Below are positions 1 to 6,798 of a stretch of DNA of 64,000 nucleotides, piece after piece. A model generated the notes under the pieces. That model was not told where the DNA came from. It did not search any database and was given only the letters and a program-made list of their open reading frames with translations. A program made the position numbers and the translations under genes. Source of the DNA: Intestinibacter bartlettii (GTDB lineage: Bacteria > Bacillota > Clostridia > Peptostreptococcales > Peptostreptococcaceae); assembly GCF_018917435.1 (NCBI RefSeq), contig NZ_JAHLOQ010000011.1:1-64000 (forward strand). Reading direction: 5' to 3'. Numbering within the stretch: position 1 is the first letter of the stretch; each line of letters begins with the position of its first letter.

Positions 1-185
1 ATATAATTTTATTAGGCTTATTTGTCATGCCATTTTTTAATATGTGAAATCTAAAATTGAACCTATCGGTTATTAATCCTGTCGAGGATCATTTTTTTCA
101 TATCTAGTTAACAAAACCTGTTTTTTTATGATTATATCTTATTATTTGGGTTTTATACAGGGGGGATGGAGATGATTTTTTGTAT
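1..185. other. Non-coding left edge of the window
   Basis: AT-rich sequence with no convincing reading frame or RNA gene. The only structure seen is the left arm of an inverted repeat (164-180), which pairs with 254-268 around the pbuG terminator. Confidence 0.4.
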
Positions 186-224
186 TAAAAAAGGTATTAA
201 CATAAAACCTCATGTCAATACCTT
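186..224 (-). terminator. Intrinsic terminator downstream of pbuG
   Basis: A 13-base stem (191-203 with 212-224, one mismatch) is followed on the minus strand by a T-run. It lies about 60 bases after the permease stop codon. The hairpin and flanking bases resemble the element at 7807-7866 and, more distantly, the tmRNA terminator at 10733-10773. A second inverted repeat (164-180 with 254-268, core TGGAGATGATTTT) encloses it. Confidence 0.75.
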
Positions 225-282
225 ACTATAATCTACCAGTGAATCAATTCGTCAAAATCATCTCCACCATTTATTCCTATTC

Positions 283-1584
283 TTAAATCATAAAATATAT
301 TAAAAATAATATACTTAATCCATGCATTACAGGATGAATGTTTTTTCTTTCACCTTTACATGTCATTAATACAACATAAGCTAAAAGTCCAAAGGCAATT
401 CCTTCTCCAACGCTATATGTTAGAGGCATTAATATTATTGTTAAAAATGCTGGTATAGCTACTTCTGACTTACTCCAGTCTATTTCTGCAAATGACATAC
501 ATAAAAGTGATCCAACTATTATTAAAGCAGGTGCCGTAATTTGGCTAGTTACTACACTTAATAATGGCGAGAAGAATAAACTTAATAAGAATAATCCAGA
601 TGCTATAACACTTGAGAAACCTGTTTTAGCCCCAAGACCTATCCCTGATAAAGACTCCATGCAAGAAGTTGTATTAGTTGTTCCAAATATAGCTCCTATG
701 CAAGTTGCCACAGAGTCTGCAAGCAATGCTTTTGAACCATTTTCTACACTACCATCTTCTTTTATTAAACCTACTTTTGAGCCAACTGCCACTAAAGTTC
801 CCGCAGTATCAAAGAAGTCCATAAATAAGAAAGTAAATACAACTAACAACATTTGTGGATTAAATACATCTTTTAAATGAGTAATTGCAACTCCAAAAGT
901 TGGTGCCATTGATGGTGGCATTGATACAACTGCAGTTGGAACATCAACAACTCCAATCAGCATCCCAGCTATAACTGTTATAACTATTCCTAAAAATATA
1001 GCAATATTAACGCCTTTTACCATTAATATTGAAATTACAGCAAGTCCAAATAATGCTAGTAATACTGATTTGTCAGATAAATTTCCTAAAGCAACAAATG
1101 TAGATGGATCTGCCACTACTATTCCTGCATTTTTTAAACCTACAAATGCTATAAAAAGTCCGATTCCTGCACTAACTGCATGCTTCATATCATTTGGTAT
1201 TGCTTTTATTACAAGCTCTCTAATTCCTGTAACAGATATAATTAAAAATATAATTCCTGATAATAAAGTTGCCGAAATAGCATTTTGCCATGGTACACCC
1301 ATGCCCATACAAACACCAAATGCAAAGAATGCATTAAGCCCCATACCCGGTGCCAAAACCATCGGGAATTTTGCTAGTGCTCCTATTATAAAAGTTCCAA
1401 CAGCACTTGCTATTGCCGTAGCTGCAAATACACTTTCTTTTGGCATTCCTACTTGAGATAAAACTCCTGGTATAACAAATAAAACATATGCCATAGTTAA
1501 GAAAGTAGTCGCTCCACCCAGTACTTCAGTTTTTAAATTTGTTCCTTTTTTGTCGAATTCAAAATAATTAGAAATGAAATTCAT
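283..1584 (-). CDS. pbuG: Hypoxanthine/guanine permease, NCS2 family AzgA/PbuG type
   Basis: An integral membrane purine permease of about 433 residues that would import hypoxanthine and guanine with protons. Family marks are the motif APGMGLNAFF near residue 80, FMDFFDTAGTL near residue 255 and NTTSCMES with SGIGLGAKTG in the second half. These are typical of the AzgA branch of the nucleobase-cation symporter-2 family. The protein is hydrophobic throughout. I place the start at the ATG at 1584 (MNFISNYF) because AGGAGA lies 7 bases before it; an ATG five codons upstream at 1599 would lie before that ribosome site. A guanine-type purine riboswitch lies in its 5' leader, which independently supports a purine substrate. 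Confidence 0.93.
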   Translation of the reverse strand: MNFISNYFEFDKKGTNLKTEVLGGATTFLTMAYVLFVIPGVLSQVGMPKESVFAATAIASAVGTFIIGALAKFPMVLAPGMGLNAFFAFGVCMGMGVPWQNAISATLLSGIIFLIISVTGIRELVIKAIPNDMKHAVSAGIGLFIAFVGLKNAGIVVADPSTFVALGNLSDKSVLLALFGLAVISILMVKGVNIAIFLGIVITVIAGMLIGVVDVPTAVVSMPPSMAPTFGVAITHLKDVFNPQMLLVVFTFLFMDFFDTAGTLVAVGSKVGLIKEDGSVENGSKALLADSVATCIGAIFGTTNTTSCMESLSGIGLGAKTGFSSVIASGLFLLSLFFSPLLSVVTSQITAPALIIVGSLLCMSFAEIDWSKSEVAIPAFLTIILMPLTYSVGEGIAFGLLAYVVLMTCKGERKNIHPVMHGLSILFLIYFMI

Positions 1585-1702
1585 AATGTGTCTCCTCATA
1601 CTTGTCTTAAACTATGTATAAAGGATAATGGAAATATTTTTAGATAGATTTACAAAAGTTTTTAAAATCAAGTGTAATCTATTTGAATGAAAAAATATAC
1701 CT

Positions 1703-1768
1703 TATCGTAGTCAAATCATAGGTGATTTGGTAGAAACTGTCGATCCATTATATCAACTTTATACGATA
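1703..1768 (-). ncRNA. Purine riboswitch, guanine/hypoxanthine type
   Basis: On the minus strand the 7-bp P1 helix TATCGTA (1762-1768) pairs with TACGATA (1703-1709). Between them are the conserved blocks TATAATGG, GTTTCTACC and TTTGACTAC of the purine aptamer. The specificity position in the J3/1 segment (GACTAC) is C rather than U, which in this family means guanine/hypoxanthine rather than adenine. The 120-base gap to pbuG would hold the expression platform; an imperfect hairpin (AGATT...AAATCT) is visible near 1640-1685, but I cannot decide between terminator and anti-terminator folds by eye. Confidence 0.93.
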
Positions 1769-1784
1769 GTCGTTTTTTGTTTTT

Positions 1785-2030
1785 CTTATTCTAACATGAA
1801 TTTTGGAGAAAGGCTATATATTTTTTTGAAATTATGCTATAAATTTTTTTCCAGGGGGGATTCGTAGGATTTTGGGGCGGTTTTTATTAGAAGAAGTAGT
1901 TAGTCAAATAGTGGTATTTTACAATATTTATTTTAATTACAAACACTTTTTACTATTTTTCCAATTTTACTACTTCCAACAACATCTACTGTTCCACTAA
2001 TCATACAACTTTTTAATTATGAGAAAAATA
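1785..2030. other. Intergenic stretch without recognised features
   Basis: AT-rich spacer between the pbuG riboswitch leader and the cas12f terminator. It contains a short G-rich patch (about 1852-1880) but no reading frame, repeat or RNA family that I recognise. Confidence 0.4.
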
Positions 2031-2055
2031 AAACCTGGAATATCTTCCAGGTCTG
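2031..2055 (-). terminator. Intrinsic terminator downstream of cas12f
   Basis: ACCTGGAA (2033-2040), loop TATC and TTCCAGGT (2045-2052) form a perfect 8-bp hairpin. It is followed on the minus strand by TTTTATTTTT. It begins four bases after the cas12f stop codon. Confidence 0.9.
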
Positions 2056-2058
2056 TTT

Positions 2059-3537
2059 TTATATGAATGTTAATTGTTTAAATTCTCCTGTTTCTTCTAC
2101 CAGGTCTGTTGTTATTGGTTGAATTGTTTTTTCTATTGTCTTTTCTATAATCTCTTTTGGTTTATAATCAATTGACCTTCTAGCTATATTAATTGCTGCA
2201 TTATGATCTGCGTTTAATTCATATCCACAATTAACACATTTAAAATGTTCTTGGGTTTGTCTATTATCCTTGCTAACATGTCCGCATTTACTACAAGTTT
2301 GACTTGTATATGCTGGATCTACAAACTCAACTTTTATACATTCTCGCTTTGCTTTATATTCTATCATGTGTTGAAGCTCATAATAACTCCAGTTTCTTAA
2401 TATTGTATCTCCTATTCCTTCTTTAGTTATTTTTTCAAGTGCTATCGTTTCACATTTATTTTTCTTTGCAAACTCTACAACCTTCTTACTCACCTGGTGG
2501 TTATATGTTTTAGCGAAGTTTCTTTCTTTATCTTTAAAACGTTCTAATGCTTGTGTTTTCTTTTTTCTTCCTTTACCACCTTTAGTTATATCAAGACTAG
2601 CTTGTAACTTTCTTTTTCGCTCCTGGAACTGTTGCCTAACCTTTAAGAAATCAGCAGCAGATCCTATATGTTTGCGTTTATATGTATTATCACTAACACA
2701 CATATAAACAGGATATTTAACTCCTACATCAACGCCAAGTACCCTACCATGTACAGGTTCATAATTAGTTGTATTCGGTATATCTAGTGTTAAATTAAAT
2801 ATAACATCATTCTTATTAATACTTATACTAGACTGACAAATTTTATATTCTCCAGATATACATTTTTCTAAGGTACTTTTCAACTCATTTACGTTTTCGT
2901 TATTTCTCCTTCCTAATATTATATCTAGTTCATAACCAAGCATAATACGGATTTTATAATTTTGTTCTTCTTTAAATATATTTATACATTTTTTATCAAT
3001 CATCAATGGAAAATCACTCTTATAATTCATTAAGCTACATTTCCCTGTTACTATATCAACAAAATTATTGCTATAATCTTGCTTAACCTTTTGAGTAACT
3101 AAATCTAATGTACGCATATACTGCACTTGTGTTTGAGATTTTAAAACATGGTATAAGTTATTATTATTAATGTATATTTCAGAGAATTGTTTATCTAGTC
3201 CTTGTCTAAATTGTTTACCTTCTTCAAGTTTGATTTGTTCATCTTTAATTAGTTTTAAATTTGTTTGAATTGCTTTTTCTGTTTGTTCCCTTTTCTTATC
3301 TGTTATTTTTGGTTTTTCCAAATCTTTTTTTAGCTTATCTACCTTTTTATTTAGTTTTTCAATACTATTTAATATTAATGTTTCTGCTCCACTATCTACG
3401 CTTTTTAATATACTATTAGTATGTATATAACCTATAGATAAATTTAATGCTTTATTTTGTTCCCTTTGTTCTTTTCTCATGAAATCGTAAAATGTTTTAT
3501 CCTCACATCTTACCTTTATTTTTCTTACTGTAATCAT
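2059..3537 (-). CDS. cas12f1: Cas12f1 miniature RNA-guided DNA nuclease (type V-F)
   Basis: 492 residues, within the 400-550 range of Cas12f1. The N-terminal half is a charged, helical wedge/REC-like region with a coiled-coil stretch around 55-110. The C-terminal half is a split RuvC nuclease: motif I GVDVG with Asp270, motif II ALEKI with Glu368, a zinc finger with Cys415/Cys418 and Cys434/Cys437, and motif III NADHNAA with Asp444. All three acidic catalytic residues are present. The layout and the MITVRKIK start match, from memory, the Clostridium novyi-type Cas12f1 of about 500 residues. A TnpB transposase was the alternative. It is disfavoured because a 13-repeat CRISPR array and anti-repeat RNAs adjoin the gene and no TnpA or transposon ends are seen. 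GGAG lies 9 bases before the ATG at 3537. No cas1, cas2 or cas4 occurs anywhere in the window. Confidence 0.93.
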   Translation of the reverse strand: MITVRKIKVRCEDKTFYDFMRKEQREQNKALNLSIGYIHTNSILKSVDSGAETLILNSIEKLNKKVDKLKKDLEKPKITDKKREQTEKAIQTNLKLIKDEQIKLEEGKQFRQGLDKQFSEIYINNNNLYHVLKSQTQVQYMRTLDLVTQKVKQDYSNNFVDIVTGKCSLMNYKSDFPLMIDKKCINIFKEEQNYKIRIMLGYELDIILGRRNNENVNELKSTLEKCISGEYKICQSSISINKNDVIFNLTLDIPNTTNYEPVHGRVLGVDVGVKYPVYMCVSDNTYKRKHIGSAADFLKVRQQFQERKRKLQASLDITKGGKGRKKKTQALERFKDKERNFAKTYNHQVSKKVVEFAKKNKCETIALEKITKEGIGDTILRNWSYYELQHMIEYKAKRECIKVEFVDPAYTSQTCSKCGHVSKDNRQTQEHFKCVNCGYELNADHNAAINIARRSIDYKPKEIIEKTIEKTIQPITTDLVEETGEFKQLTFI

Positions 3538-3571
3538 TTTTTATTTCTCCAATATGTTTTATATTTTAAGG

Positions 3572-3662
3572 GGATGTATTTACCCTAATATTAGGGCGGA
3601 TGATCTTGTAAGATCTTTTGGAGTGGGTTATTTCACCCTCCAACTATAGACGCCGAATCGCC
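3572..3662 (-). ncRNA. Putative tracrRNA, cas12f-proximal copy (copy B)
   Basis: Read on the minus strand, a 5' strand GGCGAT (3657-3662) closes with ATCCGCC (3595-3601). It encloses hairpin TTGGAG/CTCCAA (3638-3643 with 3618-3623) and hairpin GATCT/AGATC (3602-3615). A CCCTAATATTAGGG hairpin (3583-3596) follows, then TAAATACATCC (3572-3582), which is exactly complementary over 11 bases to the CRISPR repeat transcript. An anti-repeat at the 3' end after several stem-loops is the known architecture of Cas12f tracrRNAs. A TATAAT box at 3668-3673 would start transcription at about the first G of the closing helix, although no good -35 is seen. The element ends about 35 bases before the cas12f start codon. 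Confidence 0.8.
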
Positions 3663-3691
3663 TACATATTATAGTTATGTTACTGTTAAAG
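3662..3691 (-). repeat. Degenerate terminal CRISPR repeat
   Basis: The right half of this stretch (TTATGTTACTGTTAAA, 3675-3690) matches the repeat almost perfectly, while the left half has decayed. It is separated from the first intact repeat by only 25 bases instead of 35-37. Decay of one end repeat is typical of the leader-distal end, so it supports minus-strand array transcription. It also overlaps the putative -10 box of tracrRNA copy B. Confidence 0.7.
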
Positions 3692-3716
3692 CTGTGTTAT
3701 CTATTTGAGTTAATGT

Positions 3717-4539
3717 ATTTAAATACATCCTATGTTACTGTTAAACCCAGAAGTTCCAGAGGAATATAATCAAATAATATAATTTAAATACATCCTATGT
3801 TACTGTTAAACAAAAGCAGAAGAACACAGAAGACGAGCAACGCTGAAATTTAAATACATCCTATGTTACTGTTAAACGATTCATTTAAATTTGGGAAACT
3901 TTTTCGTAATAAATTTAAATACATCCTATGTTACTGTTAAACTTATGGAGAAGCTGGTTTAACCAGTGTATTCCATGCATTTAAATACATCCTATGTTAC
4001 TGTTAAACACGCATACGCAGTAGTTGCTTTAAGCATTAACGGATATTTAAATACATCCTATGTTACTGTTAAACTATTTCTAACTTGCTGAATTGTTATA
4101 TTAAATCGTTGATTTAAATACATCCTATGTTACTGTTAAACATATTTGTTCTTTTTAACAATAATATTATAACATAGAATTTAAATACATCCTATGTTAC
4201 TGTTAAACTGCCTTAGTTATATCGCTGTCCATTACAGCATCAAAATTTAAATACATCCTATGTTACTGTTAAACGTTATGTACAATAAATCCATCACCAG
4301 CTCTATAAATATTTAAATACATCCTATGTTACTGTTAAACCCAGGTTTTTATACAGTTAATCGAATGGCTATCTTAATTTAAATACATCCTATGTTACTG
4401 TTAAACACCGACCTATTTATATTTTTTTGTTCTACGCTCTTGGATTTAAATACATCCTATGTTACTGTTAAACTCATATTGGTGTTTATATCGGGAACGG
4501 GCTTGTAATATTTAAATACATCCTATGTTACTGTTAAAC
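3717..4539 (-). CRISPR. Type V-F CRISPR array, 13 repeats and 12 spacers
   Basis: Thirteen identical 30-base repeats start at 3717, 3782, 3848, 3913, 3979, 4045, 4112, 4179, 4245, 4311, 4377, 4444 and 4510. On the plus strand they begin ATTTAAATACATCC and end TGTTACTGTTAAAC. Spacers are 35-37 bases and all different. I read the crRNA from the minus strand (repeat 5' GTTTAACAGTAACATAGG...) because a near-consensus promoter lies beyond 4770 facing the array, the anti-repeats on that strand sit at the 3' ends of structured RNAs, and the degenerate end repeat lies at the opposite side. Several spacers read as open codons; the spacer at 4474-4509 encodes HIGVYIGNGLV, like an NlpC/P60 peptidase segment. 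Confidence 0.97.
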
Positions 4540-4622
4540 CCTTGTAAATTACACATTCTTAAAATTAACAATATAGTATTTCCAATGTATTTAATCAAGT
4601 TTTCCAACCATTTATATATTAT

Positions 4623-4735
4623 GGATGTATTTACCCTAGTATTAGGGCGGGTGACTGTAATGCCAATGTTTACAGTCTTTTGGAGTATATAATTCAACTG
4701 GAAAAATACCTCCAACTTTGGATGCCGAATCACCC
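4623..4735 (-). ncRNA. Putative tracrRNA, promoter-proximal copy (copy A)
   Basis: This is a second version of the 3572-3662 element, on the other side of the array and in the same orientation. On the minus strand GGGTGA (4730-4735) closes with TCACCC (4649-4654). Inside are TTGGAG/CTCCAA (4710-4715 with 4680-4685) and an 8-bp hairpin GACTGTAA/TTACAGTC (4653-4677). A CCCTA/TAGGG hairpin (4634-4647) and the anti-repeat TAAATACATCC (4623-4633) follow. Loops differ from copy B while helices are kept by compensating changes, which argues that both fold as RNA. It lies about 35 bases downstream of the start site predicted from the promoter at 4777-4805. Confidence 0.82.
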
Positions 4736-4776
4736 ACAATTTCAATTTTAAAATTGATTTATTTATTACCATAATT

Positions 4777-4805
4777 AGTATATATACTTATTATTCACTT
4801 GTCAA
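4777..4805 (-). promoter_or_regulatory. Near-consensus sigma-70 type promoter for the CRISPR RNAs
   Basis: On the minus strand TTGACA (4800-4805), exactly 17 bases, then TATACT (4777-4782). Transcription would begin near 4770 and run leftward through tracrRNA copy A, the array, copy B and possibly cas12f. The 66-residue gene upstream has its own terminator at 4824-4861, so this promoter is separate from it. Confidence 0.85.
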
Positions 4806-4823
4806 ATATTTCATTTAAAGTAA

Positions 4824-4861
4824 TAAAAAACCACCAAGCTATACACTTAGTAGTTTTTTTA
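4824..4861 (-). terminator. Intrinsic terminator of the 66-residue gene
   Basis: ACCACCAAG (4830-4838) pairs with CTTAGTAGT (4846-4854, with G-T pairs). On the minus strand it is followed by a T-run. It insulates the CRISPR promoter from upstream transcription. Confidence 0.8.
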
Positions 4862-4864
4862 CGT

Positions 4865-5065
4865 TTATTGTTCTAAATATTTATCAAATATTATAGTTGC
4901 TAGTTCTTCCTTTGTTAAAGTATCAATATTAGGTATATCAGACGAATCCATTTCTAATAAAAATTCTCCTAATTTTACTTCAAGATATGACCCATTTTCG
5001 TCCGATTTAACTTCCCATCCTTCTAAGTCTGCTACTATATTTGCAATTCTTTGTTCTTTAGTCAT
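4865..5065 (-). CDS. Small acidic protein of unknown function
   Basis: A 66-residue protein (MTKEQRIANIVADLEGW...) that I do not recognise. It is acidic, has no signal peptide or membrane segment, and reads as helix - beta (WEVKSDENGSYLEVKLGEFLLEM) - helix (TKEELATIIFDKYLE). The start at 5065 follows AGAGGTG by 5 bases; an upstream in-frame extension of 20 lysine-rich residues precedes that ribosome site and is unlikely to be translated. It has its own terminator and stands alone directly upstream of the CRISPR promoter. That position suggests, but does not show, a link with the nuclease system. Confidence 0.6.
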   Translation of the reverse strand: MTKEQRIANIVADLEGWEVKSDENGSYLEVKLGEFLLEMDSSDIPNIDTLTKEELATIIFDKYLEQ

Positions 5066-5195
5066 TTTTACACCTCTTTTTTTGTAATTATACTTTAGTT
5101 TAACTTTTATTTTGAATTTTATCAATCTAGTTATTAAATATAATATACATGTAAACTTGTAATTTGTTTATAGCATTAAATTTAAAATAATTAAT

Positions 5196-5246
5196 AAAGG
5201 CTCCTTTTAGCAATGATAAAATTATCAAAGCCTTAAGGAGCCTTTT
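5196..5246 (-). terminator. Terminator downstream of the globin gene
   Basis: AAAGGCTCCTT (5196-5206) pairs with AAGGAGCCTTT (5235-5245), with an inner helix from TGATAA/TTATCA. The following minus-strand tract is only moderately T-rich. Confidence 0.65.
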
Positions 5247-5252
5247 AATAAA

Positions 5253-5720
5253 TTATAGTGTTTGATGAATTTGGTTATCTCTACAAATTTGATCTATGTA
5301 CATATCTTTTTCTACTTCTATAAATACCTTAGCTATAACTTCATAAGCTTCTGCCCATGCATTTAATACTTCTTCTGTTGCTGCATCTCCTAGAACTTCT
5401 TTTATCGCTAATAATAAGTTTTCACCTACTACTGGGTAATGTTCTGATTTTACAGTTGAATTAACATGAGCTATTCCTATTTTCTTTACTGCTGGTAATA
5501 TTGCTTCTAAATTATCTATATTTTGCGCTGCCGCTAATATTGTCATTGCTAATGCTTTTGGTTGTTCTCCAGATTCTTGTCTATCCATATTAAACATTTC
5601 TTTTACTTCTGGGTTATTTGTAAACATTGTATTGTAGAAAGTTTTTGTTATTTCTAATCCTTGTTCTTTTAACACTGGTACTGTACTTTTTATTATATCT
5701 ATTGTTTTTTGACTTAACAT
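5253..5720 (-). CDS. Single-domain globin, flavohaemoglobin-type haem domain
   Basis: 155 residues matching only the globin domain of flavohaemoglobin (Hmp). The key haem-pocket residues are at the canonical positions: Tyr29 (B10, in FYNTMF), Gln53 (E7) and proximal His85 (IAHVNS) followed by the [11 protein letters not shown] helix. The FAD and NAD domains of Hmp are absent and the frame ends cleanly, so it is a stand-alone globin rather than a truncation. Such proteins bind oxygen or nitric oxide, and in anaerobes a role in NO or oxygen defence is a reasonable inference. The ATG at 5720 is preceded by AGGAGAG. Two palindromes upstream (5743-5759 and 5776-5787) hint at regulation. Confidence 0.88.
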   Translation of the reverse strand: MLSQKTIDIIKSTVPVLKEQGLEITKTFYNTMFTNNPEVKEMFNMDRQESGEQPKALAMTILAAAQNIDNLEAILPAVKKIGIAHVNSTVKSEHYPVVGENLLLAIKEVLGDAATEEVLNAWAEAYEVIAKVFIEVEKDMYIDQICRDNQIHQTL

Positions 5721-5742
5721 ACTTAATCTCTCCTATTGGTGT

Positions 5743-5787
5743 GTACTTTGTGTACACTTTGTTTATATTAGAAATATACCCCGGTAT
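5743..5787 (-). promoter_or_regulatory. Possible operator region of the globin gene
   Basis: Two inverted repeats lie upstream of the globin start: GTGTAC-N5-GTACAC (about 5743-5759) and ATACC-CC-GGTAT (about 5776-5787). A TAATAT box (-10 like) lies between them on the minus strand. No match to a named regulator is claimed. Confidence 0.4.
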
Positions 5788-5970
5788 TTTTTGTATAAAC
5801 ATTTTTTTAGAGAAGCTTTTATTAGGTATTATCCAAATCTATTGTTAAGAATGAAAAATACTATAATATCATAATATGTATATATTACAGAAATAAAATA
5901 TTCTATTAATTTTTTACCACCCTGAATGGATTGTTCAAAAGGACAAGATTCAATAAATTTACTTAATTTA

Positions 5971-6771
5971 TTAATTTTTAATTACACAGGGTTTTCCTAT
6001 CCTACTTAACCTCAAGTTAGGCTTACAATATTTCCATTCTAATTCATCTTTATCTGCCTCAAACGGAGTTGTTAAAGTAATAATTAAACTTTGTTCATAT
6101 TTATTTTCTAATAAATCATTATATCCTATTAGTAATTCTAAGTTTCCACCCTTATTATATTTTGATGGTACATTGAATTTAGTAAAACTTCCTTGTGGTG
6201 CTTTTATTAAATCTTCATTTTTTATACGTTCTAAGTTTAACCTAAAGTCAAATAATATATAAATTGTTTCATCCTTTTCTATTATTCCATTGGAACTCAC
6301 CGTATACCCTAAATTTTCATTATTAAATTTCAATGAATGAATATTAAAATTAATAACTGGACCCATTCCAATATTTTTTATAGCAATAGATGTATTTACA
6401 AAAGTATTGTAATTATCTTCAATAATACATGGTAAGTCAGTATAATCTCTTTCTTTTAATAATTCATCACACTGATTATATTTGAGATACGGTGCTATTT
6501 GTAATCTCCTATTTTCATTTTCTTGGGTAGTTACAAAATTCCTCTCTTTTTTAGCTTGATTATTTGTATAATCAATGGTGATACTGATTCCTAATATAGT
6601 AGCTATAGAGCCAATTATAGCCCCACCATAACTACCAAAAAAACTTATCCATGCTTCTTTAAGTCCACTACTGAAATAACTATTTGCTATTATTAGTTTA
6701 TCTATTAATACAGGCAATAAAGTTCCTACAATACATAATAAAATTATATATAATCTATACTTATTTTTCAT
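5971..6771 (-). CDS. Membrane-anchored protein of unknown function, partner of the HEPN gene
   Basis: 266 residues. Two hydrophobic segments lie near the N-terminus (about 5-29 and 40-66), followed by a short charged linker (NNQAKKERNF) and a roughly 190-residue soluble domain with beta-rich character that I cannot assign. It lies 27 bases downstream of the HEPN-motif gene on the same strand, and the ATG at 6771 follows AGAGGT, so the two form an operon. Two N-terminal membrane helices plus an unknown cytoplasmic domain beside a HEPN protein recall membrane-effector defence pairs, but that is inference only. Confidence 0.65.
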   Translation of the reverse strand: MKNKYRLYIILLCIVGTLLPVLIDKLIIANSYFSSGLKEAWISFFGSYGGAIIGSIATILGISITIDYTNNQAKKERNFVTTQENENRRLQIAPYLKYNQCDELLKERDYTDLPCIIEDNYNTFVNTSIAIKNIGMGPVINFNIHSLKFNNENLGYTVSSNGIIEKDETIYILFDFRLNLERIKNEDLIKAPQGSFTKFNVPSKYNKGGNLELLIGYNDLLENKYEQSLIITLTTPFEADKDELEWKYCKPNLRLSRIGKPCVIKN

Positions 6772-6798
6772 TTTATACCTCTCTATCTATTCAATTTA

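Noticed and set aside
1703-1768. Adenine-specific purine riboswitch
   Set aside because: The specificity base is C (GACTAC), which pairs with guanine or hypoxanthine, and the gene is a PbuG-type permease.
2059-3537. Reading the nuclease as an IS605-type TnpB transposon protein
   Set aside because: RuvC and zinc finger fit both, but the adjoining 13-repeat array, anti-repeat RNAs and length fit Cas12f1, and no TnpA or transposon ends are seen.
3717-4539. Plus-strand transcription of the CRISPR array
   Set aside because: The repeat would then end in AAC, as in many type V systems, and the anti-repeats are also complementary on that strand. But they would sit at the 5' end of the RNAs, no good plus-strand promoter is seen, and the minus strand has TTGACA-N17-TATACT.
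4512-4772. Open frame of 86 codons on the minus strand across the promoter-proximal tracrRNA
   Set aside because: It runs through the last repeat and the structured RNA, has no ribosome site and no protein-like composition; the RNA explains the conservation.
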